Assembly: GCF_900291015.1 (NCBI RefSeq)
Contig: NZ_OLKL01000018.1
Coordinates: 1-64,000 of the forward strand
Direction: 5' to 3'
Length of the DNA: 64,000 nucleotides
From: Pseudomonas persica
GTDB taxonomy: Bacteria > Pseudomonadota > Gammaproteobacteria > Pseudomonadales > Pseudomonadaceae
Numbering within the stretch: the first letter of the stretch is position 1; every line of letters starts with the position of its first letter. The notes beneath the pieces were generated by a model. It was not told the DNA's origin, did not search any database, and saw only the letters and a list, made by a program, of their open reading frames with translations. Positions 1 to 8,059 of this stretch are shown piece by piece. The translations under genes were made by a program, and so were the position numbers.

Positions 1-75
1 GGTGATTAGCTCAGCCGGGAGAGCATCTGCCTTACAAGCAGAGGGTCGGCGGTTCGATCCCGTCATCACCCACCA
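1..75 (+). tRNA. tRNA-Val (anticodon TAC), first base missing
   Basis: The sequence folds as a tRNA: D-arm around AGCTCAGCCGGGAGAGC, anticodon arm CTGCCTTACAAGCAG with anticodon TAC (reads GUA/GUG), T-arm with GGTTCGATCC, and an encoded CCA at 73-75. The acceptor stem lacks its first G because the window begins one base inside the gene. It lies 13 bp upstream of tRNA-Asp in the same direction, so the two are probably cotranscribed. Confidence 0.95.
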
Positions 76-88
76 CTCGATGTTTAGC

Positions 89-165
89 GCAGCGGTAGTT
101 CAGTCGGTTAGAATACCGGCCTGTCACGCCGGGGGTCGCGGGTTCGAGTCCCGTCCGCTGCGCCA
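89..165 (+). tRNA. tRNA-Asp (anticodon GTC)
   Basis: A 77-nt cloverleaf with paired ends GCAGCGG and CCGCTGC, anticodon loop CTGTCAC (anticodon GTC), T-loop GGTTCGAGTC and encoded CCA. A strong terminator follows about 45 bp downstream, so this is the last gene of a tRNA-Val/tRNA-Asp unit. Confidence 0.97.
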
Positions 166-208
166 TATTTCACTTCCAGGGCCTACTGAACACCCGGAAG
201 TAACAGAG

Positions 209-236
209 AAAGCGACCTTAGGGTCGCTTTTTTTTG
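209..236 (+). terminator. Rho-independent terminator of the tRNA unit
   Basis: Stem AAAGCGACC / GGGTCGCTTT with a 3-nt loop TTA, followed by a run of eight T. Position and orientation fit termination of the tRNA-Val/tRNA-Asp transcript. Between here and the REP pair at 413 I see no credible gene. Confidence 0.9.
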
Positions 237-412
237 TGCCTGCGATTTGGTGTTTTACCGAAATTTGCAAAAAGTTCATAAGTGCTTGCCAGGTCGAGTT
301 GGGCGGGGTCTTGATAATCACCTGGGACATGGAGGGAGGGCGGTGGCTCATGCTGGAATGTGCCCCAGCATAGCGCCACGGGGTGTGGGGTTGCCATCGC
401 ATGGTGCACTCC

Positions 413-517
413 TGTGCCGGCCTCTTCGCGGGTAAACCCGCTCCCACAGGTACAGCATTGCCCTCGGGCCTAGTGATATCCCTGTGGAGCGGGTTTACCC
501 GCGAAGAGGCCGGCACA
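413..517. repeat. REP pair (P. putida type), abutting the nas promoter
   Basis: Two inverted copies of the REP unit, head CCGGCCTCTTCGCGGGT and tail CCGCTCCCACAGG, meet tail to tail across about 35 bp. The right copy ends three bases before the sigma-54 promoter at 520, so it separates any upstream activator site from the promoter. Confidence 0.9.
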
Positions 518-519
518 AC

Positions 520-535
520 TGGCCCATTAATTGCT
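520..535 (+). promoter_or_regulatory. Sigma-54 promoter of the nitrate reductase operon
   Basis: TGGCCCATTAATTGCT matches the sigma-54 consensus TGGCACGNNNNTTGCW with GG and GC exactly 10 bp apart. Initiation about 12 bp after the GC would start the transcript near 546, just before the leader hairpins. Nitrogen-regulated sigma-54 control fits an assimilatory nitrate reductase. No convincing NtrC dyad was found upstream; only an isolated TGGTGCA at 402-408. Confidence 0.75.
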
Positions 536-551
536 GATCTACCCCTATCCA

Positions 552-642
552 GGGCCATCAACGTCGACAGCCCACAAAACTTCACGACAAAGGCGCCGTG
601 TTGCCCCGCTTGCAAAGCAAGCCGGGCAGCCGGCGCCTTTTT
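552..642 (+). promoter_or_regulatory. ANTAR-type (NasT) antitermination leader of nasA
   Basis: Two small hairpins with 6-nt loops precede an overlapping intrinsic terminator. P1 (552-573) has stem GGGCCATC/GACAGCCC with two mismatches and loop AACGTC. P2 (583-600) has stem CACGAC/GCCGTG with one mismatch and loop AAAGGC. Both loops have A at position 1 and G at position 4, the signature of ANTAR-protein targets. The 3' strand of P2 (GGCGCC) also forms the 5' strand of a long terminator stem (592-637) followed by five T, so P2 and terminator exclude each other. NasT, freed from NasS by nitrate, is the expected binder; its gene is not in this window. Confidence 0.8.
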
Positions 643-665
643 GCGTTCCCTACAGGAGCCCGCCC

Positions 666-3600
666 ATGGCCAACAGCGAAGTGCGCAGCGTCTGCCCCTA
701 CTGCGGCGTCGGTTGCGGTATCGTCATGAGCGTTGCCGATGGCAAGGTCGGCAAGATCAGCGGCGACAAGCAGCACCCCGGCAACTTCGGCCGCCTGTGC
801 ACCAAAGGCCTCACCGCACATCTGCCGCTGACCGCCGCCGGGCGCATGGAAGATGCCTATGTGCGCCAGCAGCGCAATCAGCAGCCAGCGCGTACCGGCA
901 TCGACCAGGCCATCGCCGGCGCCGCCGCGCGCCTGCGCGGCATCATCGACCAGCACGGCCCCGACGCCGTGGCGCTATACGTGTCCGGGCAGATGTCGCT
1001 GGAGGCCCAGTACCTGGCCAACAAGCTGGCCAAGGGCTTTATCCGCACCCGCCACATCGAATCCAACTCGCGCCTGTGCATGGCCAGCGCCGGCAGCGGC
1101 TACAAGCTGTCGCTAGGCGCCGATGGCCCGCCCGGCAGCTATCAGGACTTCGAGCACGCCGACGTATTCCTGGTGATCGGCGCCAACATGGCCGACTGCC
1201 ACCCGATCCTGTTCCTGCGCTTGCTCGACCGGGTCAGGGCGGGCGCCAAGCTGATCGTCGTCGACCCGCGGCGCAGCGCCACCGCCGACAAGGCCGACCT
1301 GTTCCTGCAGGTGCGCCCCGGCAGCGACCTGGCCTTGCTCAACGGCCTGCTGTACCTGCTGCAGCGCAACGGCCACACCAACCCCGAGTTCATCGCCCGC
1401 CACACCGAAGGCTGGGACGAACTGCCGGCCTTTCTTGACGACTACACCCCCGAACGCGTGGCCGCCATTACCGGGCTGGCCGAGGCCGACATCATCAGGG
1501 CCGCCGAATGGATCGGCAGCGCCAGCAACTGGATGAGCTGCTGGACCATGGGCCTGAACCAGAGCATCCATGGCACCTGGCACACCAATGCGATCTGCAA
1601 CCTGCACCTGGCCACGGGCGCCATCTGCCGCCCCGGCAGCGGGCCGTTCTCGCTGACCGGCCAGCCCAATGCCATGGGCGGCCGCGAGATGGGCTACATG
1701 GGCCCCGGCCTGCCAGGCCAGCGCTCGGCGCTGGTAGCGCAAGACCGCGCCTTCGTCGAGCAGCAGTGGCAACTGGCACCGGGCAGCCTGCGCAGCGAAG
1801 GCAGCGAGGGTACGGTGGCGCTGTTTGAGCAGATGAAAAGCGGCGCGGTGAAGGCCTGCTGGGTTATCTGCAGCAACCCGGTGGCCAGCGTCGCCAACCG
1901 TCAGCAAGTGATCGACGGCTTGCGCCAGGCCGAGTTGGTGATTACCCAGGATGCCTTCCTCGACACCGAGACCAACCGTTACGCCGACATCCTTCTGCCG
2001 GCTGCGCTGTGGGCCGAAGGGGAAGGCGTGATGATCAACAGCGAGCGTAACCTCACCTTGATGCCACGTGCCGTCGAACCGCCCGGGCAGAGCCTGCCAG
2101 ACTGGCAGATCATCGCCCGGGTCGCCTGCGCCATGGGCTACGCCGACGCCTTCGACTACCCCGATGCCGAAGCGGTGTTCGAGGAAATCCGTCGCTTCCA
2201 TAACCCGGTCACCGGTTACGACCTGCGTGGCATCGGCTATGCCGAACTGCGCGAGCAGCCGCGCCAGTGGCCCTGCGCCCCGGGCCGCGACAACCCGCGC
2301 AGCCCGCTGCGCTACCGCAACGATGGCAGCAGCCAGGCGTTGTTGCACGATGCCCGGGGCGAGTGCCCTGCGTTGGCCTTCCCGACCGCCAGCGGCAAGG
2401 CCCGTTTCTTCGCCCGGCCCTGGTTGCCGGCAGCGGAGCTGCCGGATGCCGATTACCCCATGGTGCTGAATACTGGCCGCGTACAGCACCAGTGGCACAC
2501 CCTGACCAAGACCGGCAAGGTGCCGGCGCTGAACAAGCTGGAGCCAGGCCCCTTCGTGGAAATCCACCGCGATGATGCTGCCCGGCTGGGCATCGCCGAA
2601 AAGGACCAGGTGGCCATTCGCTCGCGCCGGGGGCAGGCCGTGCTGCCCGCGCGAATCAGCGACCGGGTCTTGCCGGGCAACTGCTTCGCCCCGTTCCACT
2701 GGAACGACCTGATCGGCGAGCAGCTGGCGATCAACGCCGTGACTTGCGATGCGGTCGACCCGCTGTCGCTGCAGCCGGCGTTCAAGCACTGTGCCGTGAC
2801 CCTGGAGCGGGTTGCAGGCGAGCGCATCGAAGCCCTTGATCTGAACACTGCCATTTCGGAGCCTGCCCGCATGCCGACCGCCACCCTGTCCCGTTTGCTA
2901 GGCCTGGACACCCTGCCAGCTCCGGTGCTGGCCGAGGAAGAGCGCCATTACCTGCAAGGCTTCCTGCTGGGCCTGGACCAGGCCCGCGCCACGGGCGCGC
3001 CCTGCCTGCCAGCCAGTGCGCCGCTGGCCGCCAACCGCCGGCTGTTCGTCGATGGCTTGCTGGCCGGGCTGTTCGCCCAGCCGGCGGTGCTGCCCGCTGC
3101 AGCGTTGGCGGCACCACGGCACCAGGTGGTGTGGGCCTCGCAGACCGGCAACGGCGAGCTGTTGGCCGAACGCTGTGCCGAGCGCCTGCGCGCTGCCGGC
3201 CTCGACGTGCAGCTCAGTTGCATGGATGCGGTGAGCCCGCGTCAGCTGCGGGACGCCGCCAGCGTGGTGCTGATCGCCAGCACCTTTGGCGATGGCGACG
3301 CGCCCGACAGCGCGGTGGCGTTCTGGCACGCCTTGCAGGGCGAGGAGGGCGCCCACTGTGCCGAACTGCCCTATGCCGTACTGGCCTTGGGCGACTCCAG
3401 TTACGACCAGTTCTGCGGCTTTGGCCGCAAGCTCGATCAACGCCTGGCCGAGCTGGGTGGGCGGCGCCTGCTGCAGCGGGTGGACTGCGAGCCGGACTTC
3501 GACGACGCCTTCGCCGCCTGGCTCGATGCGCTGCTGCCCACGCTGGGCAGTGCCGCCGCACCGCAACCGGTCACCGAGCCTGCGCCCGTGGCGGCCTACA

Positions 3601-4691
3601 GCAAACAGCAACCCTGGGCTGCCACCTTGCTGGAAAACCGCCTGCTCAACGGCCCGGGTGCCAGCAAGGAAACCCGTCAACTGGTGTTCGACCTGAGCGG
3701 TAGCGGTTTCACCTATGCCGCTGGCGATGCCCTGGGCGTGTGGCCGCGCAACTGCCCGGAGTTGGTCGACGAACTGCTGGCGCTGATGCAGCTCGATGGT
3801 CAAACCATGGTCGAGCTGAAAAGCCAGCCCGCCATGTCGCTGACTGAAGCCCTGCAGGCGCACCTGGAGATCGTCAAGGTCACCGCGCAGCAGTTGCAGG
3901 CCTTCGCCAGCAATGCCCCGGACCTGCTGCACCTGCTGCAGCCCGAGTGCAAGGCCGAGCTGCAGGACTGGTTGTGGGGCCGGCAACTGGTCGATGTGTT
4001 GCACGCCTTCCCCCAGCAGCTGCCGCTGGCCAGCTGGCTGGACCTGCTCAAGCCGTTGCAGCCACGCCTCTATTCGATCAGCTCCAGCCCGCTGGCGCAC
4101 CCGGAGCAGGTGCACCTGACCGTTTCCACGGTGCGCTATGGCGCGCGCAAAGGTGTCTGTTCAAGCTTCCTGGCCGACCGCGCACAGGCGCTGAAGGTGG
4201 CCATCTTCCCGCAGGTGTCGAGGCACTTCCGCCTCCCCGAGGACGACAGCGTGCCGGTGATCATGGTCGGCCCCGGCACCGGCATTGCGCCTTTCAGGGC
4301 CTTCCTTGAAGAACGAGAGGCACGTGGGGCGAAAGGGGATAACTGGCTGTTCTTTGGTGAGCAGTACGCGGCCACCGATTTCTATTACCAGGAGCAGCTG
4401 CAGGCTTGGCAGGCTACAGGGCACTTGCGCCTGGACACAGCGTTTTCGCGCGACCAGGCCGAGAAGGTCTATGTGCAGCAGCGCATGCTCGAACAGGGCG
4501 CGCAGTTGTGGCAGTGGCTGGAGGCGGGGGCGTACTTCTATGTGTGTGGCGATGCGCAGCGCATGGCCAGGGATGTGGATGCGACGTTGCGGGCCATCGT
4601 GGCCGAGCATGGCGGCATGGATGCAGCAGCGGCTGCGGCTTATGTCGAAGCGTTGGGCAGCGCCAGGCGTTATCGGCGGGATGTGTACTGA
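666..4691 (+). CDS. nasA: Assimilatory nitrate reductase fused to a CysJ-like flavoprotein reductase
   Basis: A 1341-aa enzyme expected to reduce nitrate to nitrite in the cytoplasm. The N-terminal half is a molybdopterin oxidoreductase of the NasA/NarB type: cysteines C10, C13, C17 and C45 fit the [4Fe-4S] site, followed by the Mo-bis-MGD domains to about residue 720. A flavodoxin-like FMN domain follows (about 817-960, SQTGNGELLA), then FAD- and NAD(P)H-binding modules (RLYSISSSP, GPGTGIAPFR). The chain ends RRYRRDVY, like sulfite reductase flavoprotein CysJ. The enzyme therefore carries its own electron-delivery chain, which would replace a separate NasB; NADPH as donor is inferred from the CysJ likeness. 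The start at 666 is preceded by AGGAG. The gene follows the antitermination leader and stands apart from nirBD, which has its own promoter. Confidence 0.93.
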   Translation: MANSEVRSVCPYCGVGCGIVMSVADGKVGKISGDKQHPGNFGRLCTKGLTAHLPLTAAGRMEDAYVRQQRNQQPARTGIDQAIAGAAARLRGIIDQHGPDAVALYVSGQMSLEAQYLANKLAKGFIRTRHIESNSRLCMASAGSGYKLSLGADGPPGSYQDFEHADVFLVIGANMADCHPILFLRLLDRVRAGAKLIVVDPRRSATADKADLFLQVRPGSDLALLNGLLYLLQRNGHTNPEFIARHTEGWDELPAFLDDYTPERVAAITGLAEADIIRAAEWIGSASNWMSCWTMGLNQSIHGTWHTNAICNLHLATGAICRPGSGPFSLTGQPNAMGGREMGYMGPGLPGQRSALVAQDRAFVEQQWQLAPGSLRSEGSEGTVALFEQMKSGAVKACWVICSNPVASVANRQQVIDGLRQAELVITQDAFLDTETNRYADILLPAALWAEGEGVMINSERNLTLMPRAVEPPGQSLPDWQIIARVACAMGYADAFDYPDAEAVFEEIRRFHNPVTGYDLRGIGYAELREQPRQWPCAPGRDNPRSPLRYRNDGSSQALLHDARGECPALAFPTASGKARFFARPWLPAAELPDADYPMVLNTGRVQHQWHTLTKTGKVPALNKLEPGPFVEIHRDDAARLGIAEKDQVAIRSRRGQAVLPARISDRVLPGNCFAPFHWNDLIGEQLAINAVTCDAVDPLSLQPAFKHCAVTLERVAGERIEALDLNTAISEPARMPTATLSRLLGLDTLPAPVLAEEERHYLQGFLLGLDQARATGAPCLPASAPLAANRRLFVDGLLAGLFAQPAVLPAAALAAPRHQVVWASQTGNGELLAERCAERLRAAGLDVQLSCMDAVSPRQLRDAASVVLIASTFGDGDAPDSAVAFWHALQGEEGAHCAELPYAVLALGDSSYDQFCGFGRKLDQRLAELGGRRLLQRVDCEPDFDDAFAAWLDALLPTLGSAAAPQPVTEPAPVAAYSKQQPWAATLLENRLLNGPGASKETRQLVFDLSGSGFTYAAGDALGVWPRNCPELVDELLALMQLDGQTMVELKSQPAMSLTEALQAHLEIVKVTAQQLQAFASNAPDLLHLLQPECKAELQDWLWGRQLVDVLHAFPQQLPLASWLDLLKPLQPRLYSISSSPLAHPEQVHLTVSTVRYGARKGVCSSFLADRAQALKVAIFPQVSRHFRLPEDDSVPVIMVGPGTGIAPFRAFLEEREARGAKGDNWLFFGEQYAATDFYYQEQLQAWQATGHLRLDTAFSRDQAEKVYVQQRMLEQGAQLWQWLEAGAYFYVCGDAQRMARDVDATLRAIVAEHGGMDAAAAAAYVEALGSARRYRRDVY

Positions 4692-4734
4692 AGTGCTCCA
4701 AGATGGTGATGAATGCACCGGTAATGTGCGTGGC

Positions 4735-4840
4735 TGTGCCGGCCTCTTCGCGGGTAAACCCGCTCCCACAGGGACTGCCGAGGTCTGAAAATTGCGCCGG
4801 TCCCTGTGGGAGCGGGTTTACCCGCGAAGGGGGCGGCACA
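4735..4840. repeat. REP pair between nasA and nirB
   Basis: Inverted REP copies: a complete left unit from TGTGCCGGCCTCTTCGCGGG and a right unit ending GCGAAGGGGGCGGCACA. It separates the two nitrogen operons and lies just upstream of the nirB sigma-54 promoter, mirroring the arrangement before nasA. Confidence 0.9.
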
Positions 4841-4851
4841 GGTAACCCAGT

Positions 4852-4867
4852 TGGCACACTCCCTGCT
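4852..4867 (+). promoter_or_regulatory. Sigma-54 promoter of nirBD
   Basis: TGGCACACTCCCTGCT has the full -24 hexamer TGGCAC and GG/GC spaced by 10 bp. The expected start near 4878 puts the whole double-hairpin leader inside the transcript. It indicates that nirBD can be transcribed independently of nasA. Confidence 0.8.
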
Positions 4868-4885
4868 ATACCCCTGATACGACAA

Positions 4886-4977
4886 GCCCACTGATCAACG
4901 GCGATCAACCCGGGCCCCCTACCGTGATGAATACAGGCAAAGGCGCCTGGAGCTTCGGCTCCAGGCGTTTTTTTTTT
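4886..4977 (+). promoter_or_regulatory. ANTAR-type (NasT) antitermination leader of nirB
   Basis: P1 (4892-4907) is a perfect stem TGATC/GATCA around loop AACGGC, extended by GCCC/GGGC at 4886-4889 and 4912-4915. P2 (4934-4949) is a perfect stem CAGGC/GCCTG around loop AAAGGC. Both loops have A1 and G4. The 3' strand of P2 is also the 5' strand of terminator GCCTGGAGC-TTCG-GCTCCAGGC (4945-4966) followed by ten T. P2 and the terminator cannot form together, which is the expected geometry for ANTAR antitermination. It is a cleaner example than the nasA leader and shares its P2 loop sequence. Confidence 0.87.
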
Positions 4978-4993
4978 GATCGAGGATCGGCTT

Positions 4994-7546
4994 ATGAAGG
5001 CAACAGCGAGCAGCGGGCAACGAGAGCGACTGGTCATCGTCGGCAACGGCATGGTCGGCCACCATTGCGTCGAACAACTGGTCAGCCGCGGCGCCCTGCA
5101 GCGCTTCGAGATGCATGTGTTCGGCGAAGAGCGCCAACGCGCCTACGACCGCGTGCACCTGTCCGAGTACTTCGGCGGCAGCTGTGCCGAAACCCTGGCC
5201 CTGTGCGGGCAAGACTTCTACGACGCCAACGGTGTGCACCTGCACCTCGGCGAAGCGGTGCTGGAAATCGACCGTGAGCACGGCGAAGTGGTCACCGCCG
5301 AGGGCCGCTACGGCTACGACCAGCTGGTGCTGGCCACTGGCTCCTACCCCTTCGTACCGCCGGTCGAAGGTTCCAGCGGCAATGCCCGCCTGGTCTATCG
5401 TACCCTCGACGACCTCGATGCCATCCGCGCAGCTGCAGGTGAAGCCCGTCGTGGCGTGGTAGTCGGTGGTGGCCTGCTCGGCCTGGAAGCAGCCAATGCC
5501 CTCAAGTCGCTGGGCCTGGAAGCCCACGTGGTGGAATTCGCCCCACGACTGATGCCGGTGCAACTGGACGGCGAGGGCGGTGCCGCGCTCAAGGCACAGA
5601 TCGAAGCGCTGGGCGTTGGTGTGCATCTGTCGCGTGCCACCCAGTCGATCAGTACGGGTGAAGACTACCGCTACCGCATGAACTTCGATGGCGGCGAGTA
5701 CCTGGAAACCGACCTGATCGTGTTCTCCGCGGGTATCCGCCCGCAGGATGCCCTGGGCCGTGCCTGTGGCCTGGACATCGCCGCGCGTGGCGGGGTAGTG
5801 ATCGACAACCACTGCCGCAGTAGCGACCCACGCATTTTTGCCATCGGTGAGTGCGCCTCGTGGCACGGCAGCGTGTTCGGCCTGGTCGCTCCGGGCTACA
5901 GCATGGCGCGCAACCTGGCGGCATTGCTGATGGGGGAAACCGCTGGCGAATTCACCGGTGCCGACATGTCGACAAAGCTCAAGCTGCTGGGCGTGGATGT
6001 CGGCTCCATCGGCGATGCCCATGGCGCTACCCCGGGCGCACGCAGCTACCGCTTCATCGACGAAGCCAACAGCGCCTACCGCCGACTGGTGGTGGATGCC
6101 AGCGGCAAGCACGTGCTCGGTGCGGTGCTGGTCGGCGACAACAGCTACTACGACACCCTGCTGCAGTACGCCCAGAACGGCATTGCCCTGCCGGCCGACC
6201 CGGCGGCGTTGATCCTGCCGCAAGGCGGCGGCGCACCAGCCCTGGGCGCCGATGCGCTGCCCGACAGTGCGACCATCTGCTCTTGCCACAACGTCAGCAA
6301 GGGCGCGGTCTGCGCCGCCATCGACAGCGGCTGCGGCGACCTCGCCGCGGTCAAGGGCTGCACCAAGGCTGCCACCGGCTGCGGTGGTTGCGCGGCCCTG
6401 CTCAAGCAAGTGTTCGAGCACGAGCTGACCGCCCGTGGCGTGACGGTGGACAAGAGCCTGTGCGAGCACTTCGCCTACACCCGCCAGGAGCTGTACGGGC
6501 TGGTGCGGGTGGAGGGCATCCGCACCTTCACCGAACTGCTCGAGCGCCATGGTCAGGGCCACGTTGGCTGCGACATCTGCAAGCCGGCGGTGGGCAGTAT
6601 CCTCGCCTCGTGCTGGAACCAGCCGATCATGGACCCGGCGCTGGTACCGTTGCAGGACACCAACGACACCTTCATGGCCAACATGCAGAAGAACGGCACC
6701 TACTCGGTGGTGCCGCGCATACCCGGCGGTGAAATCACCCCCGACAAGCTTATCGTGATCGGCCAGGTGGCGAAAAAGTACGACCTGTACACCAAGATCA
6801 CCGGTGGCCAGCGCATCGACCTGTTCGGCGCCCAGTTGCACGAGCTGCCGCTGATCTGGGCCGAGCTGATCGAAGCCGGCTTCGAAACCGGCCATGCCTA
6901 TGGCAAGTCGACCCGCACGGTGAAGTCGTGCGTGGGCAGCACCTGGTGCCGCTACGGCGTGCAGGACAGCGTCGGCATGGCCCTGCGCCTGGAAGATCGC
7001 TACAAAGGCCTGCGCAGCCCGCACAAGCTCAAGTTCGCCGTGTCTGGCTGCACCCGTGAATGCGCCGAGGCACAGAGCAAGGACATCGGTGTGATCGCCA
7101 CCGACAAGGGCTGGAACCTTTACGTGTGCGGCAACGGCGGCATGCGCCCGCGGCACGCCGAACTGTTCGCCACCGACCTCGACGACGAAACCCTGGTGCG
7201 CCTGATCGACCGCGTGCTGATGTTCTACATCCGCACCGCCGACAAACTGCAGCGCACCTCGGTGTGGCGCGAGAACCTGGAGGGCGGGCTGGACTACCTG
7301 AAGCAGGTGATCCTCGACGACAGCCTGGGCCTGGCCAGCGAGCTGGAAGCGCAGATGCAGCATGTGGTCGACCAGTATGAATGCGAGTGGGCCAACGCCC
7401 TGAACGACCCCGAGAAGCTCAAGCGCTTCCGCACCTTCGTCAACGACCGCCGCGCCGACCCGGACGTGCACTTCGTGCGCGAACGCGAACAGCGCCGGCC
7501 TGCTGCACCGCTGCACCTGATCCCAACCGTCGAGGAGGCTGTCTGA
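4994..7546 (+). CDS. nirB: Assimilatory nitrite reductase [NAD(P)H], large subunit
   Basis: An 850-aa cytoplasmic flavo-sirohaem enzyme reducing nitrite to ammonium. The N-terminal FAD/NAD(P)H domain shows GNGMVG at residues 17-22 and a second Rossmann motif GGGLLGLEAA. A BFD-like [2Fe-2S] domain follows (about 428-475, CSCHN and CTKAATGCGGC). The C-terminal nitrite/sulfite reductase region carries the sirohaem/[4Fe-4S] cysteines in CVGSTWC (about 645) and CTREC (about 685). ATG 4994 is chosen because GAGGA lies 7 bp upstream; a TTG at 4976 would begin inside the terminator T-run. The stop overlaps the start of nirD. Expression is predicted to need sigma-54 and NasT antitermination. Confidence 0.96.
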   Translation: MKATASSGQRERLVIVGNGMVGHHCVEQLVSRGALQRFEMHVFGEERQRAYDRVHLSEYFGGSCAETLALCGQDFYDANGVHLHLGEAVLEIDREHGEVVTAEGRYGYDQLVLATGSYPFVPPVEGSSGNARLVYRTLDDLDAIRAAAGEARRGVVVGGGLLGLEAANALKSLGLEAHVVEFAPRLMPVQLDGEGGAALKAQIEALGVGVHLSRATQSISTGEDYRYRMNFDGGEYLETDLIVFSAGIRPQDALGRACGLDIAARGGVVIDNHCRSSDPRIFAIGECASWHGSVFGLVAPGYSMARNLAALLMGETAGEFTGADMSTKLKLLGVDVGSIGDAHGATPGARSYRFIDEANSAYRRLVVDASGKHVLGAVLVGDNSYYDTLLQYAQNGIALPADPAALILPQGGGAPALGADALPDSATICSCHNVSKGAVCAAIDSGCGDLAAVKGCTKAATGCGGCAALLKQVFEHELTARGVTVDKSLCEHFAYTRQELYGLVRVEGIRTFTELLERHGQGHVGCDICKPAVGSILASCWNQPIMDPALVPLQDTNDTFMANMQKNGTYSVVPRIPGGEITPDKLIVIGQVAKKYDLYTKITGGQRIDLFGAQLHELPLIWAELIEAGFETGHAYGKSTRTVKSCVGSTWCRYGVQDSVGMALRLEDRYKGLRSPHKLKFAVSGCTRECAEAQSKDIGVIATDKGWNLYVCGNGGMRPRHAELFATDLDDETLVRLIDRVLMFYIRTADKLQRTSVWRENLEGGLDYLKQVILDDSLGLASELEAQMQHVVDQYECEWANALNDPEKLKRFRTFVNDRRADPDVHFVREREQRRPAAPLHLIPTVEEAV

Positions 7547-7908
7547 TGAACCTGTCCAATGCTGCTGTGAAAACCCAAGAGAACTGGCAGATGGTATGCC
7601 AGGCGGATGACCTGGTGGCCGATTCCGGGGTGGTAGTGTGGCTCGACGGGGCCCAGGTGGCGCTGTTCTACCTGCCGGGGCAGGCACAGCCGCTGTACGC
7701 GGTGGACAACCGCGACCCGCGGTCCGGCGCCAATATCATCGGTCGCGGGCTGGTGGGCAATGTGCAGGGCGAGCTGGTGGTGGCGGCGCCGTTGTACAAG
7801 CAGCGCTTCAGCCTGGAGAGCGGGAAGTGCCTGGAAGATAGCCGGCAGCGACTGCGGGTGTGGCCGGTGCGCTTGAATGGCGAGGCGGTGGAGTTGGCTG
7901 TGGCCTGA
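7546..7908 (+). CDS. nirD: Assimilatory nitrite reductase, small subunit
   Basis: A 120-aa Rieske-fold protein that partners NirB. It lacks the usual Rieske Cys/His cluster ligands, as is normal for NirD. Motifs such as YAVDNRDP and GANIIGRGLVG are typical of the family. The start overlaps the nirB stop (TGATG) with GAGGAGG upstream, so translation should be coupled. It is the last gene of the operon; a REP pair follows within 20 bp. Confidence 0.94.
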   Translation: MNLSNAAVKTQENWQMVCQADDLVADSGVVVWLDGAQVALFYLPGQAQPLYAVDNRDPRSGANIIGRGLVGNVQGELVVAAPLYKQRFSLESGKCLEDSRQRLRVWPVRLNGEAVELAVA

Positions 7909-7923
7909 TGCTGATCTGTTGCC

Positions 7924-8030
7924 TGCACCGGCCCTTTCGCGGGTGAACCCGCTCCCACAGGTACTGCACAGATCTGGAGAACTGTGGAGATCCCTGTGGG
8001 AGCGGGTTCACCCGCGAAAGGGCCGGTACA
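7924..8030. repeat. REP pair after nirD
   Basis: Inverted REP copies of the variant with head CCGGCCCTTTCGCGGGTGAA. It fills nearly the whole interval between nirD and the LysR gene, leaving about 30 bp for the latter's start region. Confidence 0.88.
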
Positions 8031-8059
8031 GGTTATCTGCATGCGTTAAGCTTGAGCCC

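Noticed and set aside
1..165. tRNA-Val/tRNA-Asp as an integration site for a mobile element
   Set aside because: No integrase, no repeated tRNA 3' end nearby; the following genes are normal backbone.
402..408. TGGTGCA as an NtrC half-site upstream of nasA
   Set aside because: The second half is too degenerate at the proper spacing. Dyads near 4692-4730 before nirB also have the wrong spacing (TGCTCCA-AGA-TGGTGAT).
124..615. Open frames across the tRNA and REP region
   Set aside because: They consist of tRNA, terminator and REP sequence read through; no RBS or family similarity. Peptides like ASSRVNPLPQ are the signature of translated REPs.
4919..7687. A 922-codon open frame on the minus strand opposite nirB
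   Set aside because: It is an antisense frame kept open by high GC in third positions; nirB on the other strand has complete domains. The same applies to the long frames opposite nasA, fumC, ngg and trhO.
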